From Haematobia irritans (taxonomy: Eukaryota; Arthropoda; Insecta; Diptera; Muscidae): a stretch of 64,000 nucleotides of DNA. The stretch covers positions 49,790,066 to 49,854,065 of the forward strand of contig NC_134400.1 of NCBI RefSeq assembly GCF_050003625.1. The letters are read 5' to 3'. This document shows, one piece after another, positions 11,910-22,100 of this stretch. The notes under the pieces are model-generated. The model did not search any database. It had not been told where the DNA came from and saw only the letters and a list, made by a program, of their open reading frames with translations. Made by a program: the position numbers and the translations under genes. Every line of letters begins with the position of its first letter. Within the stretch, counting starts at the first letter, position 1.

Positions 11910-12301
11910 TAGCAAAAAAAGCGTAGCCAAAAAAGTAGTGAAAATTTTCTTTTTGGATCCGGAAGTGGTGCCAAATTGACGCAGAAGCGATGAATTTAAC
12001 AGTGGATTGTCATAATACGGATGTTCACCATTTCAACAGCCGCTACTCTGAATTTGCATCACTTTTTAAGGTGTGAGGTGAATTCAGTGTTTTGGATGTG
12101 AATTAAGAATTTTTGTGATATTTTGACAAATACATAATTTTTATTTTTTTATGGTTTTTAATGCATTATAACAGCGGGATATGAAAAAAATTACTCAAAT
12201 GAACTTCCTGTGCAGTTAAAATAAAGAACATCTTTGGGAGAGCATTTTTGGAAGTTCTTTTAAAATTGTGCCTTGAGAAGAACTTCCAAATTTTTTTGCT
12301 G
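11910..12301. mobile_element. MITE family G, about 390 bp
   Basis: The left end (C)AGCAAAAAAAGCG and the right end TTTTTTTGCTGG make a short inverted repeat. The body matches the copy split by the BEL element (15799-16304 plus 26192-26250) over almost its full length, for example TGGATCCGGAAGTGGTGCC. There is no coding capacity. A target duplication is not clear. Confidence 0.65.
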
Positions 12302-12700
12302 GGATTTAGACTTTTTGAGTTTTAAAAAATATTCCATTAAAAATTTAATTGATTCAACAAATTTTTTAATTGACTCAAAAATCAATCACAAAAATTAACG
12401 GTATCAATTATTTTTTTTATTGATTCTATCATTTCTGTGATTAAAGACATATCAATTAAAAAATAAATTGGATCAATTAATTTCGTCACTGAATCAGAAA
12501 AAATTTGCCTGCAGCTAAACGACCTAAATACATTTCCGATAGAAAATATGTGCAGGAATGGAAACCAACTCTCATGTACGTTTGTCCAGCAGTTTTGAGT
12601 TCGCCAGAGATAATGATTTCCCACATTTGGTAGGCACAGCTAAAATAATTCTACTCTCTTCACATAAATCGAAGTAAAACTCTGGCTTCTGGGATGATAT
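12302..12700. other. MITE family E fragment and unassigned sequence
   Basis: Bases about 12345-12505 match the right half of MITE family E (ATCAATTAATTTCGT, GAATCAGAAAAA), whose complete copies are at 45852-46277 and 18452-18927. The rest is unassigned and no gene is seen. Confidence 0.6.
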
Positions 12701-12957
12701 ATGTGCATATCGGGCGATAGATATATAAGCGAGCTATATCTAAATCTCAACCGATTTGATCTAAAATCAATAGGGTTCTATTCACAAAAATGCGTTCACA
12801 GACTAACGGACATGGCTAGACCGACTCATGGACTGGCCCTGACCATTATTGCCAAAGGCACAATGTACCTCGTCCCTTTCAGGTTGTTGCAAACATATGC
12901 ACTGACTCATAATACTCTATTAGAGAGTGTGGCTCAGGGTATAACAAGTTTGAAATA
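12700..12957 (-). mobile_element. Family-B-like Helentron 5' fragment, reversed
   Basis: On the minus strand the text runs CAAACTTGTTATACCCTGAG, then a shortened GTCY position, then AATAGAACCCTATTGATTTT and GATTTAGATATAGCTCG. This parallels the family B 5' region at 48.1-48.4 kb. The open frame across it is incidental. Confidence 0.55.
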
Positions 12958-13015
12958 AAGCCATTGACATTTCAAAAAGTGTCATAGCTTATCGATGCTC
13001 GAAAACCTTACACTG

Positions 13016-13500
13016 AAAAGAGCCAAGGATTTGCTTCGCTTGCACAAAAGTAGTTAGTTTCCGAATATTCTTTTCACCGATGAGAAATTATTGAAAATTG
13101 AGCAGATTTTGAATAAACGAAATCGCTAGGGCCACCGTAACAGCCGGTGGTCGCTCCTCGTTCGTATTCATCGTCCTTGGTGTCAAAATAAACGCCGAAT
13201 ATTATCGGAAAAAGGACCTAAAGCCCTAGACAGACAAACATTTCGGTCGCAGACCATTCCAACATAACTCAGCACCATCAAACTCAGCACTCGTCAATCA
13301 AGAGTGGATTAAAAAGGACGTTCCTCTCCTCTATAGCACAATGGCCACCAAAATCTCCTCATTTTTGAGTGTATGGTTGGCACTAACAAATACCAAAGTA
13401 TCGATGATGCTAAGACGGCGCTTCGTCGGAAATGAGAAGTGGATGTGTAGGCATTTTGAAATCCATTATTCGTGCTTTTTTTCTGAAATTTCATTCCTTT
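13016..13500 (+). pseudogene. Decayed Tc1/mariner-superfamily transposase
   Basis: Frame pieces read RAKDLLRLHKS, NILFTDEKLLKIEQILNKR, VKINAEYY and, further on, QEWIKKDVPL and YQSIDDAKTALRRK. These are the transposase block around the first catalytic Asp (TDEK), the region after the second Asp, and the C-terminal part. Several stops and frameshifts separate them and no single frame is open. The family is a Tc1/mariner relative distinct from the irritans-type mariner at 36 kb. No inverted-repeat ends could be placed. Confidence 0.75.
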
Positions 13501-13626
13501 GATAAGTAAATATTAAAAAACTGAAAAAAATATTGAGCTTTATTTTGTTGTGTTGCATATCGGCCAGCCTGCATATCTTCCGGTATTTATGCACTTATAC
13601 CACCTCAGATGATCACTTTCATAACC

Positions 13627-13644
13627 GTGAGTGTATACACTCAC
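13627..13644. repeat. Perfect 18-bp palindrome
   Basis: GTGAGTGTATACACTCAC is a perfect inverted repeat with no loop. I cannot tie it to any element end. Confidence 0.7.
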
Positions 13645-13679
13645 GTGATCTATGTGCCGATTTGGGTAGGTTAGAGATA

Positions 13680-13892
13680 CATTGAAGAAAAAATATTCTT
13701 TTTTGAGGAAAGAATTTTCTTCTGACTCAAAAAAAAAAACTTTAAGAGCAAATAAAAAAAAAATAGAGACAATCGTTGGAACATTTGCCAAAAATGTCAG
13801 TTAAAGTGCTATTAAAGAATATATTTTTGTACCAAATGGGAATTTCGTTTGTCTAAATTTTCGTTCTGAAGGAAATATTTTTTCTTTGGGTG
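13680..13892. mobile_element. 213-bp MITE, TA target duplication
   Basis: The left end CATTGAAGAAAAAATATTC and the right end GGAAATATTTTTTCTTTGGG TG (reverse complement CACCCAAAGAAAAAATATT) form a terminal inverted repeat flanked by TA at 13678-13679 and 13893-13894. Too short to encode a protein. Confidence 0.75.
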
Positions 13893-15619
13893 TAGATATT
13901 ACTAAATGAGAGGATTTTGGAATGGTCTGCAAAGTGGACTTTAGACATTCCTTACTAATTTTACGTAAGGCTACAAAAAATAATAATATGTTGCAAACAC
14001 AATATTATTGGATTCACGTTTATTGTATGGTATATTAAATATGTTTCCCTCTCAGCGGAGGAGCACGTGTATGTTTATCGTATATTACTAATCGGTAACA
14101 ATTGATACATTCTCATCGATGTTTTTTGCTGCCATTGCTGTTGCTAAGTCACCCTTCCACTGAAAGCTGAAAGCACTTAGTAGGAAAGACAACAAAGGCA
14201 GGATAAAATTGTCTTTTATATGAAACCATCATGTGGCTCATGAATTACCCTCTAAAAACCGAAGAATGGAAAATTATCCAGCAATAAATTTTTCAAAAGC
14301 CTCTTTCGGAATGAATGAATGAAATATTCAAAAACCTGACTGTGGAATAAATGAGAGATCGGCCGTATGAGAGATGGGCACACATACGTATGCAGTAAAC
14401 AATTTCAGCTGTTTTTGTGATATTATCCTTGTGGTCTTTTGTTGGATACAAAAACCAACAGCAATAGGACCATTCAGTTTTAGTAATGCAACTCAAAGGA
14501 TTCAGCGGTATGCTAAAAATTCCAAACGAGTAATTGTGAATTCCATTCATTGGGTTTTCTGCGAATACAGGATATTCTCTTGTTCAAGGAAGGTGTGCTA
14601 TGTTTGTGACTCGTGTTTACAATACGAAGGGGGGAGAAGTGTTATGATCATTTGAGTATTTTGTTTTCCGGTATACAAGAGATCAATTCATATTTCTTGA
14701 AAAGAAATTAGAAAATATAAAAATAGCAAATGTGTAAATCTCCTAACGCATTGGTGGCATACTGATGATATTGTTCTAAGGATGACACATCATCTGCTGG
14801 AATTGGAGAGAGACAAACACGATGATGTCATGATTTTGTGCCAGCAATTCAGGACTAAAATCAGCTGTCATGCACTGCTTGCACTTGGTTCGCTTATGTC
14901 ATACTGATTAATTGTCTTAAATCAAGGAGGTGTTATTTCTCTCCTTTGTCTCTTACTCTCTCTCTCTCTCTGTCACAGAACACGTTTTGGTCCTTTCAAA
15001 TTTATGAAAATTGATGAATGACTAACTCAAGAGCCCTAATTAAGGGTCCCATTAGGCAAAAATGGTGGTGAGTGGAATAACTGCCTCTGAGTTGTTTTTC
15101 ATTCATTTGTACCGTTCTCTATTAATAAAAGTCAAAAACAGCTGTTGTAAAACGTTTGATTTTAAAATGAATGCAACTTCCTCCCTTCGTTTATCGAGTT
15201 TGAGAATTTGAAAGCGAAACCCTTCTGCTCATACAGCTGATACGAGTATTGAAATAAATACATATGTTTCCGTTTTCATCTTTTGATTTCCCTATGAATT
15301 AATCCAAGTTTAAGCAGGCCACACAAGGGACGGTACTTACTATAAGATGACCCTTCCATTCGTAGATTTCCAACCATGTAATCCTGTTAAATTTTTGATG
15401 AGGATACAATTCAAGGATAATCCAACGATTTCAGTCTATCTGTTTGTTGAAGTCGTCATCCTAGATCTATCAATTAGGATGGTAACATATAGAGGAGAAT
15501 CTCTGTACCTTCAAAATATTTTACTCTTGTCAATTGTGTATATGTGTTATAAAAGATGATTTTTTAAGAGCTATAGGAAATTTTTCGAAAATTCGGAAAA
15601 ATGCATGAAATCTTTATTA
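13893..15619. other. No recognisable gene or element
   Basis: The stretch is the longest apparently unique sequence in the first 16 kb. It contains a CT microsatellite at about 14948-14972 and short open frames (for example 15347-15559) that resemble nothing I know. A host exon or regulatory sequence cannot be excluded. Confidence 0.5.
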
Positions 15620-15798
15620 CACCCACAACCATAGAATGGTGATGGGGGTATTCTGAGACGTCATAATAATGGCCGCCTGTTTTGAAGGTATTTTAAGACC
15701 ACCAATAGCTGTACGGAATATGGTAGGTATAGTTCCGTGTTTTGATATAGACCGATCTCCCGAAAAGCAACTTTTCGTCGAAATTTGGAACATAATCG
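15620..15798 (+). mobile_element. Helentron family C fragment, left part
   Basis: A 5'-end-like ACACCCACAACCATAGAATGGTG is followed by monomer sequence GATATAGACCGATCTCCCG. It is cut by MITE G at 15799 and resumes at 26251 with ACGTTGATCTACGCCCTC. The two halves were one element before the insertions. Confidence 0.65.
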
Positions 15799-16304
15799 CA
15801 GCAAAAACAGCGCCAACAAAAAAGTAGTGAAAATGTTCTTTTTGGATCCGGAAATGGTGCCAAATTGATGCAGAAGCGACGAATTTAACATGGGCTTGTC
15901 ATAGGATGGAAATTCACTAATTCAGCAGCCGCTACGCTGAATTTGCATCACTTCTTAAGATGTGAGGCGAATTCAGTGTTTTGGATGTGAATTAAGAAAT
16001 TTTGTGATATTTTGACAAATAAATAATTTTTAATTTTTTTTATGATTTTAAATGCATTATAACGCTTGTCTGGAACGTTTGTCATCAAACATTTTCAAAA
16101 ATTCGGAATTTTTCTAGAAATGATTTACCATTTTTCGCCTAAATTTAAATAATTTGTACCAGTTTTTTAATTCTGTTTTTAACCTATTTGAAAAAAAAAA
16201 AATAAAATAAATTTCCTATTAAAAATATGAAAAAAGTGGGATATAAAAAAATTGACTCAAATGAACTTTCTGTGCAGTTAAAATAAAGAACATCTTTGAG
16301 AGGG
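15799..16304. mobile_element. MITE family G, left part, host of the BEL insertion
   Basis: It begins CAGCAAAAACAGCGCC and ends at the duplicated GAGGG (16300-16304). The right 59 bp are at 26192-26250 and end TTTTTTGCTG. The uninterrupted copy at 12.2 kb reads GGGAGAGCATTTTTGG across the junction. Compared with that copy it has an additional AT-rich block (about 16070-16235). Confidence 0.75.
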
Positions 16305-16796
16305 TGTTAACATTTGTAAGCCAATGTCCCGAAAAATTACCGCCATCTGTGAAAGTTCCTGTACTCAAACTTCATGAATAGTGCGTGTCTACGTATCCTT
16401 GAGATATGGCCACTTCATTTGGGCTTGGGATTTTTTCTATTAGTTATAAGGCTATTATTACTCGTTTATTTTTTATATATTGTTGTTATTGTATGAATTT
16501 GATTAAGTATTGTTGAACTAACCTTCTGAATTGTGTGGAAGACATTTTGAATTAAATACCTTTTTGAATTGTATAGAAAAATCTAATCTTGAAATCGGTA
16601 TTATTTATAAAAATATAAATGGTGTTAATAAAATCATACCTGTGAACTGAAAAACTTTGTGTTCTCATTAAGCACAGATTTCTCTGAACCATTTGGTTTG
16701 GACTATATGGTTTGTGTGTTTGGTTTGTAATTGGCTTCCACGGTGCTCCACCAGATACCTTAATTACACCCCTGGATTTTTGCCATAGGGGAAACA
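16305..16796 (+). repeat. 5' LTR of the BEL/Pao element
   Basis: The LTR is 492 bp, starts TGTTAACATTTG and ends GGGGAAACA (TG...CA). It contains a TATA-like stretch TTTTTTATATATTG near 16459-16472 that could serve the promoter, and AATAAA at 16627-16632. It is identical to the 3' LTR except for one base. Confidence 0.97.
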
Positions 16797-16816
16797 AGGT
16801 CCTTCGAACCGGATTT
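16797..16816 (+). promoter_or_regulatory. Primer binding site, tRNA-Tyr type
   Basis: AGGTCCTTCGAACCGGATTT follows the LTR directly. As I recall the fly tRNA-Tyr 3' end, its complement would start TGGTCCTTCGAGCCGG, so about 18 of 20 bases agree. The first base (A for T) is the mismatch nearest the priming end. Confidence 0.75.
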
Positions 16817-17293
16817 TTGGAGCAAGGGAGGCACCTTATCGAACAAAGAAGCGACGAAGTGTTTAATCCAAACCAAATTCAAGAATTAGTGATTTGATTG
16901 TTTTGTTTCATATGTTGAAACATTTATGTTCCCTCGTATTCTCAGCTGATCTGGCAACTCTTGACCTTTTTGCTGACGTTCACATTCTCTCTTTATTGCA
17001 AGAGCCGTCAATTGTTTTTTAGTTTGGATAGTGCAATTTATAGTGAGTTTTTTTTTCGGAAGTAAATAAAATTTCTACACCAGACACATAAACAATGAAA
17101 TAAACATAGGAAATTTCAAGAAAAGTGAAAAGTGAAAAAAAAAAGAAAATAATAATTGAAGAATACGAATACAGACTGTGTGAAAGTGAAACAGATATGT
17201 ACTGATGTGCAAAAAGAACTTTGTGAAATAGCGCGAGACTTTTCTCTCTGTCCTATTTTGTCGACGAGGTTTGTTGTTGCATTTTTTCGGAAT

Positions 17294-17303
17294 CAAGGTA
17301 TGT
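17294..17303 (+). promoter_or_regulatory. Candidate 5' splice site in the leader
   Basis: CAAGGTATGT fits the insect donor consensus at all core positions. It could pair with the acceptor at 18994-18995 (before gag) or with that at 24427-24428 (before the second frame), as retroviral donors do. Confidence 0.5.
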
Positions 17304-18451
17304 CACCACAATTTATTTAATTCTGCCCACCAGTTATACATATTGGAATACTAACTCCTGTCATTTATAAAATTGTTTCGACCTCTTTAAAATAAGATGT
17401 GATTTGCGTCGTTTTTTTGGGTTAATATTTCCGTATGATACTTCTTTATTATAAAATTATATGTCCTAATATATTATCAATCTGAAGTTATGAAGAGAGA
17501 ATTCGAGTTTGTCTCTCCCATTGTTTTATTTTAGTCGAGATCAGTGTGGTTAATTTGGCGTGTGAAGAAATAAAGACTATTTTTTTTATTGATTGAAAGT
17601 AATACTCATTTTGTTTTTATTTTTTCCCGTATTCATTGACCACAAATCCTTTTCAAAGATAGAAATTCTGCGTTTATACGTGAATAGCGTATTGCGAATG
17701 CAAGCGATTTGCTTTTTTTTGGTTTTGTAAATTTTAAGCTGATTTTCATGGCATAGTTATCGACGGTATTTAGTTTGATGTGTGGGCAGCACTGTGATTA
17801 TTTGATGGAAGGACACTTGAAATAGGAAGATGTGTCGCTTGCACATATAGTGATTATCGAAACCAAGCAAAAGTTATGAATTACATTATTTTCAGCAAAT
17901 TTAGAAATATTTTGCTTGTGGCAAGTTGATATGAATTTTATCAATTGTTAAATGCAATTACATACTTTTTACTTCTCGCTTTTACTTCATTTGGTTTTTG
18001 TTATATGCTTGGTATCGTTACTCAGTTTCACTTGAGGAGACATATAATAAGGAGACGTGACAAGATATTTTCTTGGAAGTAACTCAGTATAACAAGAGGG
18101 GTCGTCTTGTTCGGGGTTTTTATTGTTCCTTTGTGTTTGCACTTGAAAAGTATTTCCGATTGAAAAGTTGATGTTGGTATATATGGAATTCATTTGATCG
18201 GTTGGTAAATGGAGTGGCTGATTTTTTTCGTTTTTTGTCATTTATTTATTATGATGGCAATTATTTCAGTTGACATTTAAATTTGATCTGAGCTACTTTC
18301 AAGTGAAAAGGACGTTGAGAATTTTGTTTGGGGATAATTGGTATCTACGTACGTACTGAGATCATTGATCGGATCTCTCGGGGCCCCAATTATATTTGTA
18401 ATCGTGGAGTAAATTGATTATAGATAGGCGAATGATTGATTGTCTCCTCTA

Positions 18452-18927
18452 CACAGGAAAGAATATCATTGATTGAAGCTGAACATTTTTTTTTCAACTA
18501 ATCAATTTACTGATAAAATTAGCTTTTTAATCAAATTCGGAAGACTGAGTCAGTTGAAGGAAAAGGAAAGAAGAAAGGGTGATGAAAATTTTTTATTTTT
18601 GAATTTGTAATTTACGATATATTTCAAACACGCAATTGTTGATCCAAATAAGAACTCAAAGCCAATTCATAGGGTAGTTGAAGATAGTTACCTTTTTTAA
18701 TTAAGAATTTAATTTGGTTTTGCAATCAACATCGATTATATTTTTGATTGAATCAATTAAGAAATTACTTGAAATTTGGAATCAATCAATTTTTTAATCA
18801 AGATTTTTTTCCTGTGCCCAATTGGAGCTATGATTGATACTATCATTTTCGTAATTGGAGATATTTCAATTAAAAAGTAGTTGGATCGATTGGTTTCGTG
18901 ATTGAATCAGAAAGGAGATTTTTTGTG
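18452..18927. mobile_element. MITE family E copy inside the BEL leader, A-to-G enriched
   Basis: The ends CACAGGAAAGAATATCATTG and ...GGAGATTTTTTGTG are flanked by TA (18450-18451, 18928-18929), as in the complete copy at 45852-46277. Relative to that copy and to the fragment at 12.4 kb, many A positions have become G on the plus strand, for example ATCGATTGGTTTCG for ATCAATTAATTTCG. It lies within the candidate intron. Confidence 0.8.
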
Positions 18928-19165
18928 TATATAAGTTTAATTCAGTCTTGGGGCAGGTATTATTTGAATTTTTTTTTAACTGCACCACTTGACAGGTGAA
19001 GTGGCCGTGCCGAGAAGATTGATTAATTTTAATCAGGCTATTATTATTATTATTTATTTGTTAATCTTGATTGTTGCGGTAAATTTTTGTGGTTGAGGCA
19101 GCTTTAGTTGGAAAGTTAATTGGACTTGCGGAAGTTATACTTCTGGAGGCGGACAGATTTGCATT

Positions 19166-22100
19166 ATGGAGGGTCCTGTTCTTTTACGGAAATTTAAGAG
19201 ATTTGCCGCTTTGTTCTTGGATTTTGAGAATGAGTATAACGCAATGTCAAATGCCTCTCATACGATGTTCACTGTGGAGCTTCGTAAGGAGGAGTTTAAG
19301 AGTCTTTGGAATAAGGTAAAAACTTCTTATGAGAAATTTAGTATAGATTCTGACTTCTCGGAGGAACAGGAGAAAGAGGCGTCGGATCTTTTCAAACAGT
19401 GTAGGGAGGCGTACATCACATGCGCGGCGGCTATGGGGGAGCTTTCTCAGACGTTTTTGAATAGCTCCGTTCTCACATCGACGGCCCATTCGGTGAATCA
19501 AACGCCTCATCAGGTGGAGGATATTAGAACAAATGACCATCGCTTGCGATTACCTCCTTGCACCACCGAGATTTTTAAAGGTGACTATCTTTCTTGGCCG
19601 TCATTTAGAGATATGTTTACGGCAGTTTATATCGATTGTAGATCCATAACTGCAGTTGAGAGATTGTTTTATTTACGTCAGAATACTCAGGGTGAAGCCT
19701 TGGAAATTGTTAAGAAGTCACCACTGACTCACGAGGGGTTTGAAATGGCGTGGAACAATCTGAAGGATAGGTATGAGAATAAGCGAATTCTTGTAAATAC
19801 CCAATTGAAAATACTTTTCAACCTGACCCCAGTTAGATCGGAAACCGCTCATGATATAAAGAAGTTGCAAAGGGATATTAACAATTGCATGACTTCGCTT
19901 AATTTATATGGAATTGATATTGATAGTTGGGATCCTATCTTTGTGTTCTTGTGCTCCTCACGACTTCCGGTCACTACATTGTCTTTGTGGGAGCAGACTG
20001 TGAGGGAAAAGACCGAAGTCTCGAGATGGGCGGATCTCGATAACTTTTTGACCGCTCGTTTTCAGTCGTTGGAGACAGTTTTTGACTTGACACATAGTGG
20101 TGTTCATGAACAGGTGGGAAAACTAGATAATTCCACGGTCACACATAGAAGAGTTAAGACGTATCAGGCGGGTACCAATAAAGTCGTTTGTTTTATATGT
20201 TCTCAGGAACATTATCTTAAATATTGTAATAAATTCTTGAAGATGTCTCCAGAGGAACGATTTGGTATTGTCAAGAAGAATAACCTCTGTTTGAACTGTT
20301 TTAGTAACAACCATAGGGTATATCAATGTTCCAGTAAATTGAGCTGCGCCAAGTGTCAATCGAGACATAATACATTGTTACATCGCGAAGCTCGTGTAGC
20401 TTTAAGTACGGATGTAAAAGAGACTGAACCAAACGACCCTATTTTGATTTCTGAAGTTTCTACAGTTGATCAGGAGGTACAGAATTGTTTTGCTAGATCT
20501 CAACGGCAGGTATTACTAGGAACTACTCTGGTGAACATTAAGGTTAATGGAATTATGTATATTGCAAGGGCGTTACTCGACCCGGGTTCTCAGGCATCTT
20601 TTATATCTGAGAAACTTCAGAGACGCCTTGGCTTGCCAACTACGACGATAAGCGCAAGAATTTCAGGATTGAACAATGCGCTGGCGGGATTAACCCAGAA
20701 ACAATGTACATTTGAATTAGCTTCCACATATCGAGATCATTCAGGAATTCAGATGTGTGGCTTGGTACTTCCCAAGCTGACTGGGAAACTTCCTAGTTCA
20801 TCTATTTCTATTCCGAACAGCTTTTCTCTGGGAGATCTACAATTGGCCGATCCTAATTTTTCTAAAAGCAATCAGATAGATATCTTGATTGGGGCAGATT
20901 TTTATCCTGACATACTGTTGGATGGGGTTCAACGGAACGTTTTGGGTTCACTTGTTGCTCAGAACACGATATTTGGTTGGGTTTTGTCAGGACCTTTGGA
21001 TAGTGAATGTAGCAGTTTTACTACTGTTGTATCTTTTTGTAATGAGATTTGTATGAATCTGCAATTGGAAAAATTTTGGAAATTGGAGGAGCTTCCAAAA
21101 GTGTCTGCGGTTACGGCAGAGGAGGAATATTGCGAAGAGTTGTTCAAGCGAACAACGACCAGATCCCTTGACGGTAGATTTGTGGTTAGTCTTCCTTTCA
21201 AACCGCAGCATTTGGAGGGAAAGGGATTGGGGCTATCGAAAACGAAGGCTTTTCGACAATTTCTACGAAACGAAGCTTCTTTGGTACGGAATATGGAATT
21301 GAAAGCGAAGTATGATACTGTCCTCGCTGAATATGAATCCTTAGGTCATATGATTCGGGTGGGCCCGCTTACAGAAAAGTGCACGGGGTATTATTTACCC
21401 CACCATGCGGTGGTAAAGCCAGAAAGAACGTCAACAAAGTTAAGGGTGGTTTTTAATGCATCCTATCCGACCTCAAGTGGACTTAGTTTGAATGACACTT
21501 TGTATCCTGGTCCCGTTTTACAAAATGATTTAATGTTGTTGATTATTCGCTGGCGATTCTATCGATACGTTTTTAATGGGGATATTGAAAAGATGTATCG
21601 GCAGATCCTATTGCATGACGAATTTACCCGTTTTCAGAGGATTGTTTTTCGAAGGGATCCCAATATGGATATTCAGGATTTTGAGTTAAAGACTGTTACT
21701 TTTGGTGTTAATTGTGCACCTTTTTTGGCAATTAGAAGTTTGTTGCAACTAGCTTCTGATGTGGAATGTGAATTACCATTCGCTTCAAAAATTTTGCGAC
21801 ATATGATGTATGCAGACGATGCACTTGCAGGGGCACATGAATTAGAAGTGGCAATAGAGGCTAGGAATCAACTAATTGCTGCATTATCCTCCGCTGGATT
21901 TACTATGAGAAAGTGGACCGCCAATGATGACAGAATTCTAAAGGATTTACCACAAGAACATCTTCTTAGTGAGCACTTTTTAGAAATTGACGATGAAAGC
22001 AAGACAAAAACTTTGGGTATCCGTTGGAATGCTAAAAGTGATACATTTTACTTTTCGATAAGACCCATTCATCTGAAGGACGATTACACGAAAAGGGAAG

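Larger units (their letters stand above)
16817..19165 (+). other. Long BEL/Pao leader with possible intron
   Basis: No long frame is open and many upstream ATGs are present, so a full-length transcript would be poorly translated from 19166 by simple scanning. A strong 5' splice site CAAG/GTATGT lies at 17294-17303. A 3' site TTTTTTTTAAC...CACTTGACAG/G ends at 18995. Removing 17298-18995 would take out most of the leader, including the MITE at 18452-18927. Splicing is inferred from consensus only. Confidence 0.55.

Noticed and set aside
19089..19319. Open frame overlapping the Gag-Pol start
   Set aside because: It begins with a non-ATG codon and runs out of frame with the clearly homologous Gag-Pol frame.
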